This document shows positions 33,649-41,044 of a stretch of 64,000 nt of DNA, piece by piece (positions within the stretch are counted from its first letter, which is position 1; each line of letters begins with the position of its first letter). Both the position numbers and the translations under genes were made by a program. Below the pieces are notes generated by a model, which saw nothing but the letters and a program-made list of their open reading frames with translations, searched no databases and was not told the DNA's origin. The stretch is from Planctomyces sp. SH-PL14 (GTDB lineage Bacteria; Planctomycetota; Planctomycetia; Planctomycetales; Planctomycetaceae), in contig NZ_CP011270.1 in assembly GCF_001610835.1 (NCBI RefSeq), positions 868,001 through 932,000 on the forward strand, given 5' to 3'.

Positions 33649-34000
33649 TGTTCGAGGAGGTGTGTGGTGTGACGCGTCACAATCTGATCAGGGCTGCCAC
33701 ACCGGCGTCACCCCGGGACGTTGGTCGCGTGTGGTTCGAGCCGCACACCTTCGAGGCTCTGCCAGTGGAGTGGGATGCAAGAAGAGAATCAGCGCCTGGA
33801 GCCTGATTCATCTGACGCGCCATGTTCTACACACGATTTCGATCAGCCCCTAACCGAAGGTCATTGGCGGCAGGCGGAGCGGACTCCTACCGACCACCCC
33901 CCGATCCACCTGGACGCCGCGAATCGGCTACCGCTCACACCGGCGGCCGTCGCACTCGGCTCGTTGGAGAGGTTACCCGGCGACTTTGAAAGTCCGGCGA
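33649..34000. other. 350-bp stretch between array 2 and the RsbR paralogue
   Basis: A 100-codon frame from an ATG at 33775 (MQEENQRLEPDSSDAPC...) runs into the convergent RsbR paralogue. Its composition is not clearly coding. Nothing else is recognised. Confidence 0.35.
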
Positions 34001-34858
34001 TCAGCCTCTTATTGCGACAACGAGACGGAGTTGCTTCGCTCCCAGAATCAGTGCATCCGCTAGGGTGGACCTCGTAGCCACGCCTTCGAGGTCAATACCG
34101 AAATGAACGATCGTTTGAGCGATCTGCGGCCGGCTGCCAGAGATGATGCACTCCGCGCCCACCAGCCGGATAGCCGTGACGGTTTTCAGCAGATGCTGAG
34201 CAATGAGGGTGTCGACGGTCGGTACACCAGTGATGTCGATGATCGCGATATCTGAGCCGGTCTCGACGATTCGCTTAAGGAGCGATTCCATGACATATTG
34301 AGTCGGCTCACTATCCTGGGTGCCGATCATCGGAAGGGCCAGGATTCCGTCCCACAACTTCACGACGGACGTGGAAAGTTCGAACAGTTCCTGCTGCTGC
34401 CGGCGGATCACATCTTCCCGGGCCCTCTGGACGGCTCGGATGGTCAGCATGCCCATGGCGTCGAGCAGCTCCGTAACGCGCCACATCTGCTGGGCGAGCA
34501 CCTCTGGATCTTTCCCGGAGTCCGCTTTCAGTTGCACAAAGTGAACCTCCTTGAGTGAAAGGACGATGCCAGTGGTTTCGTCAGCAGAAAGCCCTTGGTG
34601 AATCCGAGTGCGCGAGACCTAAGCCAGAAAGTCCTCAATCGCTTTCCACTCCGGGCCTCTCGAACTCGCGGTGTCGCCGCATTGCGCCACCCTCTGCAGC
34701 AACGCGACAAACTCTCCGGCCTGCGATCTGAGCGAGCTTTCGTGGATCCGGTTGTCCCGCTAGGCACCCCTGTCGCGCAGCCGATCCATCCAATCGGAGA
34801 GCCGTTGGATCTCATGGTTCCAAAGCGTTTCGGCGATCGAACTTGAGGCTTTCGCCAT
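34001..34858 (-). pseudogene. RsbR-type STAS protein with two in-frame TAG codons
   Basis: The frame from the ATG at 34858 is 858 nt, exactly the length of the intact paralogue at 25036-25893, with no frameshift. It is interrupted only by TAG at codon 33 (34762-34760, in RDRGA*RDNR where the paralogue has GGSGRDNR) and codon 80 (34621-34619, DFLA*VSRTR where the paralogue has FLAEVSRTR). The STAS part is fully conserved (IAIIDITGVPTVDTLIAQHL). If not read through, a shorter product could start at an internal ATG (34537). Confidence 0.75.
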
Positions 34859-35027
34859 TACGCTCACCTGGAGAACGGGTTCATGGCAAAAGCGATTGAA
34901 TGCAGCGAGCGATCGTAGGACAAGTTGCCCCTGCACAACACGATCGCAGGCAAAGCATTCCGGGAACGTGCAGACATTTCCGTTTCGCGGCGGTTCAGTC
35001 GGGCACGACTGAGCGTGGCCTCCCCCT

Positions 35028-35222
35028 TCAATTGGCGCTGGGAAGCCGCGCGAACTCCCCCGTTCTGAACTGATCCAGCCGATTCTGTGGACCAATCCAC
35101 ACGTCCCAGGAGAGCGGCCGGAACCCCCAGACGTCGAGCATCAGCTGTATGTCATCCTCGGTGACCTGTATTCCAAGCGCTGTGCAGTTGGCGAATAATA
35201 GCCGAGTATCGACGCGGATCAT
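35028..35222 (-). CDS. Small hypothetical protein
   Basis: 64 aa from an ATG at 35222 preceded by AGGA. The product (MIRVDTRLLFANCTALGI, VTEDDIQLMLDVWGFRPL) looks like a compact alpha/beta protein. No family is recognised. A leftward gene on the same strand as the RsbR paralogue. Confidence 0.45.
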   Translation of the reverse strand: MIRVDTRLLFANCTALGIQVTEDDIQLMLDVWGFRPLSWDVWIGPQNRLDQFRTGEFARLPSAN

Positions 35223-35348
35223 CGCTTCCTGAGCTCTCTCAGCGGGCATTCAAAGTTCTCATTCAGCCGCTGCCTTTCAGGGGAAACGCGGGAGCCGCCA
35301 GTGATCGAGCGACATTCGGCGGCGGAGTTCCAAGTTGATCGGGACAGT

Positions 35349-35732
35349 CTACGTTGTGGCGACGATGGTACCTGTCGTTTCGAACAACAGACGAATCAAT
35401 GTCGAGGCATCAATCGGACGGGGCAAGCAGAGTTCGCGCGGCCACTGCCATTGATCGGCCAGCTCTGCGCTGGAGGAGTCGCCCGTGAGAAACACCCGCG
35501 CGCGGTCACTTTCTCCATCGGCGCGCGCCATCCATCTCATCGTTCGGTCGAGAGGAGCAGGCTGCGTACCCGAAGCGACAATCAGGAAGTCCGGACGATA
35601 CGCCTGAACCGCCCCGTAGCACTCGCTCGCGTGGTTCAGGTAGCCAACATCCATGCCTCGCAGAGAGAGCGCCGCGATGAGCCCCCGGCCGAGTTTCAAC
35701 GGCGGGTCGCAGATCAGCAGGAGCTGGGGCAC
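35349..35732 (-). CDS. Degenerate receiver-like protein 1
   Basis: 127 aa from a GTG at 35732 (PQLLLICDPPLKLGRGLIAA). The response-regulator fold order is visible: first strand with an acidic residue (ICDP), PDFLIVASG at the position of the phospho-acceptor strand (Asp replaced by Ala), VFLTGDSSSAELADQWQWPR and LPRPIDASTL where KPF is expected (Lys replaced by Arg). Two paralogues follow on the plus strand. It is unlikely to be phosphorylated in the usual way. Confidence 0.6.
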   Translation of the reverse strand: MPQLLLICDPPLKLGRGLIAALSLRGMDVGYLNHASECYGAVQAYRPDFLIVASGTQPAPLDRTMRWMARADGESDRARVFLTGDSSSAELADQWQWPRELCLPRPIDASTLIRLLFETTGTIVATT

Positions 35733-36059
35733 AGATCTCTTTTCTGTCTCAGGCGAGCTTCCGAACTCTGAGACGGTCAGCCGGTGTCTCGTTCCGAAGA
35801 GAGCGAGGTCTGACTGTATCCGGTGGGCGCCGCGATTGGGGAAGATTCGGTTGGTCCGGACGATTTGGTCAGGAATCGCAGGCCATGGAGCGCTTCGCCA
35901 CCGAAATCGAACATTCGGTCGGAGACACTCGCAATTCCTGAGGCGGGAGGGAGGGATGTGCGACAATGAGCGCGCCGCCGGTCGCTCAACGCCGGCGCCA
36001 TCGGCTGCCGCCACCTTCTGACGGACCGGATTTGCTGAGCTGAACAAGGACGGTGCGCC
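35733..36059. other. 327-bp divergent intergenic region
   Basis: It separates receiver-like protein 1 (leftward) from proteins 2 and 3 (rightward) and should hold both promoters. Frames crossing it on either strand have no recognisable product. Confidence 0.4.
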
Positions 36060-36494
36060 ATGCCTCCGCTTCTGCTGATTTGTGATCCCACTTACGACTA
36101 CCCGCGCTCCTTCCGCGAGCATCTCAACCGCCGCGAGATCGTGACTCGCCATAGCCGGACCGGGAGGGAATGCCTCCAAGCGGTCCAGATCCATCTGCCG
36201 GACTTTGTCCTGATCTCCTCCGAGACGGATGGTGGACGGCTTGGCGAGGTGGTGCGGGGACTCCACAACATGACCAACCGCACGCCGCGGGTGTTCTATG
36301 CCAGCTTCAAACCGGCGTGGCGCTTCTCGGAAGAGCAGGGGCTTCCAGCCGGGCAGTGCGTTCAGCGGCCGTTTGACGAGGCGGCCTTTGCCGAGCGTCT
36401 GGTCTCGCTCTGGAACGAAGACGGGGCAGCGGCGGACTCCCCGGCGGAGGGGACGCAGCCCGCGGGGCCCGGTCTCCGGAATCTGCCTTTGTGA
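36060..36494 (+). CDS. Degenerate receiver-like protein 2
   Basis: 144 aa. PPLLLICDPTYDYPRSFREH, then LQAVQIHLPDFVLISSETDG (Ser at the phospho-acceptor place), RVFYASFKPAWRFSEEQGLP and CVQRPFDEAAFAERL. It is closely related to the proteins at 35349 and 36544 (shared Q-C-x-x-RP-x-D block). A Gly/Pro-rich tail follows. A pseudo-receiver that may act by protein contact. Confidence 0.6.
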   Translation: MPPLLLICDPTYDYPRSFREHLNRREIVTRHSRTGRECLQAVQIHLPDFVLISSETDGGRLGEVVRGLHNMTNRTPRVFYASFKPAWRFSEEQGLPAGQCVQRPFDEAAFAERLVSLWNEDGAAADSPAEGTQPAGPGLRNLPL

Positions 36495-36543
36495 GGCGTA
36501 GAGGGACCTGTCGCGCGCAACAGAACTTCAGAAAGAAGAACTC

Positions 36544-36927
36544 ATGAATCGTGTCCTGCTGGTTTCGGACTCCGAGATCGAGTATTCCCAACCGTTCGTC
36601 GAACGGCTACGGGAGATGGGAATCGAGGTCTGCTACGCGAGAGATGAGGCGGCCTGCCTGCGAGGGCTGAAGCAACTGGCGCCCGACTTTCTGCTTGTCG
36701 ATCCCGCGGAGCATCTGACGACCCTGGAGAGCCTGCTGGATCAGCTGGAGCGGGGCCGGGGACGAGAGAGCCACCCAGAGGTGCTGGTGACCGGACAGGG
36801 ATCGGATCAGGATCTGGCGGACTCCTGGGGATGGCCCCGTGCCCAGTGCTTTACGCGGCCCCTCGATGAAGCGCGATTGGGAAGGATGCTGGGAATGGAC
36901 GATGTCCCGGCGGCGGTCGAGGTCTGA
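36544..36927 (+). CDS. Degenerate receiver-like protein 3
   Basis: 127 aa, ATG shortly after an AGAAAGAAG purine tract, 46 bp after protein 2. NRVLLVSDSEIEYSQPFVER, APDFLLVDPAEHLTTLESLL (Asp kept one step along the strand), VLVTGQGSDQDLADSWGWPR and CFTRPLDEARLGRML. Of the three it is the nearest to a usable phospho-acceptor site. Likely in one operon with protein 2. Confidence 0.6.
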   Translation: MNRVLLVSDSEIEYSQPFVERLREMGIEVCYARDEAACLRGLKQLAPDFLLVDPAEHLTTLESLLDQLERGRGRESHPEVLVTGQGSDQDLADSWGWPRAQCFTRPLDEARLGRMLGMDDVPAAVEV

Positions 36928-37026
36928 AGTCCGCTCCCTTCCCGGTCAGCGAAGACGCTGTTCCCGAACGCCCCGGCCTCCCGGGCCCGATCAGGCGGCC
37001 CGCGTTCCCCGTCTGAGAATGAGAAG

Positions 37027-37450
37027 ATGAGCTCGTCCGTCGCCGCAGTGACCTTTCGTCCGCTGGAGATGACTATGGACGTCGTAGTCCGGCCGAACGA
37101 GCGGGCCGGTGTCGACGGCTCCTCCATGTCGACCCTGGTGAAGTGGCTCGAACTGGGACGGATGGAGCTGTTCCGGTAGCAGGGAATCAGTCCGCGTCAG
37201 TTGGAAGACCTGGGCTACTTCCTCGTGGTGATCCACGTGGAATGTGACGTGATCGAGCCCCTCGCGATCGCTGAACGGTTTACGCTGCGCACATGGGAAT
37301 CGCGTCTCACTCCCGCCAAGGTGGAGCATTCGTACGAGTTCCGGTCGCGGGGGGGCCGTGGCTGTGGGGAAAACCGTCGTGGCATGCATCGATCGCGATC
37401 GAGTCGTGCAGAAACTGGAAGAGACTCTTCTGCGGGTGTTCGCCGGATGA
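37027..37450 (+). pseudogene. 4HBT-type acyl-CoA thioesterase, broken by TAG and a frameshift
   Basis: From ATG 37027: VVVRPNERAGVDGSSMST, LVKWLELGRMELFR, TAG (37177-37179), then QGISPRQLEDLGYFLVVIHV and IAERFTLRTWESRLTPAKVE, the hot-dog fold of 4-hydroxybenzoyl-CoA-type thioesterases. The expected active-site Asp near YxDTD is replaced in NERAGVDG. After a G-run at about 37348-37354 the tail continues in another frame (VGKTVVACIDRDRVVQKLEE, stop at 37450). Two lesions make it a pseudogene. Confidence 0.7.
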
Positions 37451-37773
37451 CGGGCTGCAAAGGATGCGCGCGGACAGTAGTCCCGCCTCTCACCCGGTCC
37501 CGATGAACGGGACGGAACGTTCTCTGGATGTCGTCTCCGGCCCGCGAAAGGAACCGCTTTCAAACCGAGCGCCGCGCGATTTGCTGTATTCCGAGGGACT
37601 CGCGTGTTTCCCTCGCCGTTCGCCGATCGCGTTCTGCTAGCATCCGTCTATCTCATTCCACTTTGATGCTGGATGAACGATCCGTCTGCTTTGGCCGGGT
37701 CTCCCATCGCTTCTCGTCCAGCGAAACCGTTCCTTCGGATGCGGCCCCGCGCGCGACGATCGAAAGGAACGTC
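37451..37773. other. 320-bp region upstream of the RRM gene
   Basis: No gene seen. It is the likely promoter and 5' leader of the RNA-binding protein gene. Leaders of such genes are often long and structured in cold-responsive members, but no specific motif can be claimed. Confidence 0.35.
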
Positions 37774-38067
37774 ATGGCTACGAAACTGTATGTAGGCAAC
37801 CTGACCTACGACACGACAAGTCAAACCCTTCAGGATCTGTTCGGCGAGCATGGAGAAGTCCGCTCCGCCGAGGTCATCATGGACCGGGACACTGGCCGCT
37901 CGAAGGGCTTCGGCTTCGTCGAGATGTCGAACGACAACGCAGCGAAGGCCGCCATCAACTCCCTGAACGGCCACGATGTCGGTGGACGATCGCTGACAGT
38001 CAACGAGGCCCGGCCTCGCGAGTCCCGCGGGGGCGGCGGCGGGGGATTCCGAGGCGGTCGATACTAG
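37774..38067 (+). CDS. RRM-domain RNA-binding protein with glycine-rich tail
   Basis: 97 aa, ATG 37774 after GAAAGGAAC. One RNA-recognition motif: RNP2 LYVGNL (5-10) and RNP1 KGFGFVEM (about 46-53), then GRSLTVNEARPRESRGGGGG, a short glycine-rich end. Single-RRM proteins of this kind are cold-induced RNA chaperones in cyanobacteria and planctomycetes. Confidence 0.9.
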   Translation: MATKLYVGNLTYDTTSQTLQDLFGEHGEVRSAEVIMDRDTGRSKGFGFVEMSNDNAAKAAINSLNGHDVGGRSLTVNEARPRESRGGGGGGFRGGRY

Positions 38068-38270
38068 GACGGTTTCAGGATCGGTCGTCCGTCGTGACTT
38101 TCAGACGCGTGTAGCCGCAACATCAAGGTGATGGCTAATCGGCGACCCATGGCTGATCCGGCCGACGGCCGCGAAACGGCGGAGCCTTCCTTGCGTGGGG
38201 CGAGGAGGCTTCGCGTTCTCTATCTCATCAAGACCACGCGACAGCACTCTTAGGAAGCTGGGAGCGAATC

Positions 38271-38420
38271 ATCACCAAGAATCGGAACACCCTCGTCAAA
38301 AGGCAGCGAGAACAGGACAAGCGCCGCCGCGCGGAGGACAAGCGGGTTCGAAAGGACCTCAAGAAGGCGGATAGAGGAACGGCTTCCGTGGATGGCGTGA
38401 AACCGCCACTGGGGCCCTAG
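38271..38420 (+). CDS. Possible small basic protein with no standard start codon
   Basis: An open frame of 49 codons ending at TAG 38420 encodes ITKNRNTLVKRQREQDKRRR and a Lys/Glu-rich tail (EDKRVRKDLKKADRGTASVD). It resembles the short, highly basic proteins often found beside cold-shock or RNA-binding genes. No ATG, GTG or TTG fits. ATC codons at 38268 and 38271 lie about 6-9 bp after GGAG. Either a rare ATC start is used or an ATG was lost. Confidence 0.35.
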   Translation: MTKNRNTLVKRQREQDKRRRAEDKRVRKDLKKADRGTASVDGVKPPLGP

Positions 38421-38489
38421 TGATGATCAGCCGGGCGGGCGTTGTGTGAATTCGGACGCCTTGTGGCATTCTTTGTAGAAATGATTGTG

Positions 38490-38717
38490 ATGGCCACCGC
38501 CGAGCGAATGAACTACGACGACTTTGACCTCATCTGCTGCGCCGCGGACGCCGCGAAGCCGCTCTCCGCCGCGGAACTGTCGACGTCGCTGCGGGGGGTC
38601 AATCTCGAGCCGCGTGTAATCATCTCGCTGCAACGGCTCATCCGTCAGGGCTACATCGAATCCGTCGGTGAGGATCAGTACCAGATCACGGGAGACGGGC
38701 GGAAGGCTCTGGCATGA
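38490..38717 (+). CDS. Small winged-helix protein related in outline to the arrays
   Basis: 75 aa from the ATG at 38490 (ATG 38481 also possible). MNYDDFDLICCAADAAKPLS, LSTSLRGVNLEPRVIISLQR, LIRQGYIESVGEDQYQITGD and GRKAL form a standard winged helix. The E/D start helix, the G-Y turn and the QITGDGR wing match the array pattern, so it may be a distant member standing alone. Probably DNA-binding. Confidence 0.6.
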   Translation: MATAERMNYDDFDLICCAADAAKPLSAAELSTSLRGVNLEPRVIISLQRLIRQGYIESVGEDQYQITGDGRKALA

Positions 38718-38793
38718 CGGGGGCTTCGGTCCAGCGTCCATTTTGCATCCACTCGGCAAGGTCCCAGCACTTCGGCAACGAGAGGAGCCCCGG

Positions 38794-39123
38794 ATGCCTG
38801 ATCGAGATCCGAAGACGTTAGTTTGCGACCCGGTGGCCGAGCAGGAAGCCATCGACGAGTTTGCGGAACGGCGATTGAACGCTCGCGGAGCGCGGACGTA
38901 TCGGGACACGTACCAGCGTGCGGCGTCGATGCATTTCAAACAGGCGTCGGTCATCGAGATCCGGGAGGAGTTGCTCCGTGCTCCCTCACCGCCAGCCCCG
39001 GGCAAGGACGGGCACGCTCCCCTGCAGAAGCGCAAGGAGTTCGAGGCGGAGCGACGCATGGTTGCCGTACGGCTCAAGGCCATCAAGGACGCAGTTGATA
39101 GGCGTCCTGCCTCGTACGAGTGA
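38794..39123 (+). CDS. Hypothetical helical protein
   Basis: 109 aa, ATG 38794 after AGAGGAG. Mostly charged helix: EQEAIDEFAERRLNARGART, KQASVIEIREELLRAP, KRKEFEAERRMVAVRLKAIK. No family is recognised. Its 3' end overlaps the convergent recombinase frame. Confidence 0.45.
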   Translation: MPDRDPKTLVCDPVAEQEAIDEFAERRLNARGARTYRDTYQRAASMHFKQASVIEIREELLRAPSPPAPGKDGHAPLQKRKEFEAERRMVAVRLKAIKDAVDRRPASYE

Positions 39124-39943
39124 TATCCGCGACCCACGCGCCAGCACCCTTCTCCGATCTAAGCCGGCCTGAGCAAGTCCAAGCGACTCCGATGCCGATT
39201 GGGTGATAAAGATACGGCATGCCGCGTGTAGCCTGGGTTATCGCCTGACTTCGCGAGCGCGGGATGGCGCCACGCCAGGAGTTCCCCCCGATTCTTGTGG
39301 GCGATGGCGGGCGGGGTAGAAGTTGAGCGCGCGACTTCGAAATCGAGGCGCGTCGATCATGGGTAGCGGAGATGCCTCTGGAAGACTCCCATTGCCCCCA
39401 TGGCCCCCATGGCCCCTTTCGAGTAGGTCTTGAGATCGGATCGCAGCACTTCCCCTGTACGCACGGCTCCCCGCTGGCGGGCTTCATCGTCCGATTCCGG
39501 CACTCCGGTCGAGCCGCGTCGAGAACGCCGCCACGGGCCCTGTAGGCGGTCAAGCCGGACTTGGTCCGCTCGCTGATTCGGCGGGCTTCGTCCTCAGCGA
39601 CGGCGCTCATGATGTGCAGCGTCAGGCGGTTCGCGAACTGCATGTCCGCCGCGGAGAACTCGACTCCGCTTTCCATGAGCGTCGACACGAAGCGGACCGA
39701 GCGGGCAAGCCTGTCCAGCTTGGCGACGATCAGCGTGGCCCGCTGGCGTTTGGCGTAGGCGATCGCCTTCACAAGCTCCGGCCGCTCATCGTCACGGCCG
39801 CTCTCGACCTCCACGAAGCTCCCGACGATCTTCGCATCGTGTTGGGCTGCGAACTCGCGGACGGCGTTCTCTTGAGCCGCCAGGCCAGGTCCCGATCGGC
39901 TTTGGCGTTGCTTGCTGACTCGAACGTAGCTCACGACCTTCAT
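39083..39943 (-). CDS. Serine recombinase (resolvase/invertase family), probably C-terminally damaged
   Basis: From the ATG at 39943 the catalytic domain is intact: VVSYVRVSKQRQSRSGPGLA (nucleophilic Ser in YVRVS), FVEVESGRDDERPELVKAI, LIVAKLDRLARS and FANRLTLHIMSAVAEDEARR. After about residue 135 the usual GGVLGAARPECRN region decays into low-quality sequence with tandem GGGGCCAT units. The frame runs on to 39083 over the opposite gene. The DNA-binding domain is probably lost, so activity is doubtful. It is the last gene before the right att repeat. Confidence 0.7.
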   Translation of the reverse strand: MKVVSYVRVSKQRQSRSGPGLAAQENAVREFAAQHDAKIVGSFVEVESGRDDERPELVKAIAYAKRQRATLIVAKLDRLARSVRFVSTLMESGVEFSAADMQFANRLTLHIMSAVAEDEARRISERTKSGLTAYRARGGVLDAARPECRNRTMKPASGEPCVQGKCCDPISRPTRKGPWGPWGQWESSRGISATHDRRASISKSRAQLLPRPPSPTRIGGNSWRGAIPRSRSQAITQATRGMPYLYHPIGIGVAWTCSGRLRSEKGAGAWVADITRTRQDAYQLRP

Positions 39944-40064
39944 GGCTGCCTCTCGCTGTGGTTGGACAGGCAAGTGTTACACAACCTTCAACGAACGTTC
40001 CTGACTCCGTAACGGGGGCGAGAAGGCCGAGTTTGGCCCAAGTCTCTTGTGCCCTTTTGATGCT

Positions 40065-40079
40065 GGTGTCACTGACACC
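40065..40079. promoter_or_regulatory. Inverted TGACACC pair near the right end
   Basis: GGTGTCA and TGACACC separated by one base, 125 bp inside the right att repeat. The same heptamer is repeated near the left end, suggesting a recombinase arm site. Confidence 0.4.
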
Positions 40080-40143
40080 AGTACCCCACCGAAACCACCG
40101 GTTTTTCTAGGGTTTTCAAGCGAATTGGCTCTGCGGATCAGAA

Positions 40144-40163
40144 GTGGATTTCGCTAACGAAAT
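40144..40163. other. Hairpin inside the right end
   Basis: GGATTTCG-CTAA-CGAAATCC, a perfect 8-bp stem with a 4-base loop, 41 bp inside the right att repeat. Possible terminator or recombination-related structure. Confidence 0.45.
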
Positions 40164-40203
40164 CCTTGGTTTTCCGCTGAAACTGGCCCTGGAGAGAATC
40201 TTT

Positions 40204-40244
40204 TTAGCAATCCGGCGCTTTCGGCCACTCAGCCATCTCTCCGA
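40204..40244. other. Right attachment repeat of the genomic island
   Basis: Identical over 41 bp to 426-466, i.e. the 5' half of tRNA-Ser(GCU). No tRNA 3' half is attached, so this is a partial tRNA and marks the outer boundary of the ~39.8-kb element. Confidence 0.9.
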
Positions 40245-40401
40245 ATCAAATTGTCCTGCTGCGAAGTTTCCTCCGCCGTATAGAGCGGCCTCGGGGGCGA
40301 CCTTTGCGGAAGGCCACTCTCGACCGCTGCTATACAAAACCGCACGTGACTGTTGAGGCAGCCAAATGCCGACGCCAACTCCTGGAGGGCCAGAGGCTGA
40401 C

Positions 40402-40490
40402 GTGTCGAAGTCTATCGGCTCGCCCGAGGCTGGCAAGCCAAGGAAACCTCGCCCGGATTTCCGGCTTTCCCGGCTGCCGGCGCGATGTTG
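40402..40490 (+). pseudogene. Relic of a second, related integrase
   Basis: Starting at a GTG 158 bp after the right att repeat, the frame encodes SKSIGSPEAGKPRKPRPDFR, against PKSIGLPGAGKPRKPRPDFP at the start of the integrase at 625. The DNA before it also matches the left end (TATACAAAACSGCACSTGACT). After about 28 codons the similarity stops. This is the truncated left end of an older element at the same tRNA site. Confidence 0.8.
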
Positions 40491-40549
40491 CGGGCGACTG
40501 CACGGGGCGGCGATGGCGGATGGTCGGATGGGCTGTCCCCAGGAGGTCG

Positions 40550-41044
40550 TCAAGTCGATCCGGCCAGCGGCTCGGGGGAGGGGACGCCGTGACAATAGGC
40601 GAGCGCGGCTTCGACGCTGTCCAACTGGGGACACAGGCCGGTCAGCCGATGTTCGGCCAGGCGCGCGGACATTTCGGCCGAGAGGTGGCAGACGGCAGCC
40701 CTGCCGCGGGTCGAACGGATGAAACCGACGATGGCATCGGTCAGGACGGCCCCCCGGAACAGCCGCCACTGGAGATCGACCACCAGGTTTTTGAACGTCG
40801 GTCCGTTGAGCAGATCCTGAATGCGGCCGATGTCGTTGTGGACGTCCTGATAGCGGAACTCCTCGAGGTCCCCCGCCGGCGTGACGAGGAGCGTCGAATC
40901 CCTGGCTGTCACCTGAAACGACCGGCAGATGCTCACCGAGAAGGGAGTGTGGCTGTGTGAAGCGGGGCCGTGGGGAGCGGGGCCACGCGGTCCGGGTTCT
41001 CCGTTCCGGCGCGGTCCCGGACCATCGCCCTGTGGCGGTCTCAT
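40550..41044 (-). CDS. STAS-domain (anti-anti-sigma-like) protein
   Basis: 164 aa. Its ATG overlaps the stop of the universal stress gene (ATGA). After a Pro/Gly-rich N-terminus, VTARDSTLLVTPAGDLEEFR, KNLVVDLQWRLFRGAVLTDA and ALAYCHGVPSPE follow the STAS fold, but the usual DLSGVxxIDSxG phospho-site is altered. It is probably co-translated with the stress protein under a sigma-54 promoter. Confidence 0.7.
   Translation of the reverse strand: MRPPQGDGPGPRRNGEPGPRGPAPHGPASHSHTPFSVSICRSFQVTARDSTLLVTPAGDLEEFRYQDVHNDIGRIQDLLNGPTFKNLVVDLQWRLFRGAVLTDAIVGFIRSTRGRAAVCHLSAEMSARLAEHRLTGLCPQLDSVEAALAYCHGVPSPEPLAGST

Noticed and set aside
39380-39420. GGGGCCAT tandem units as a regulatory microsatellite
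   Set aside because: They fall in the decayed C-terminal part of the serine recombinase and are only a few units long. Slippage in a dying gene is enough.
40144-40163. Hairpin near the right end as a phage-type origin
   Set aside because: Only a single 8-bp stem with no iterons or replication initiator gene beside it.
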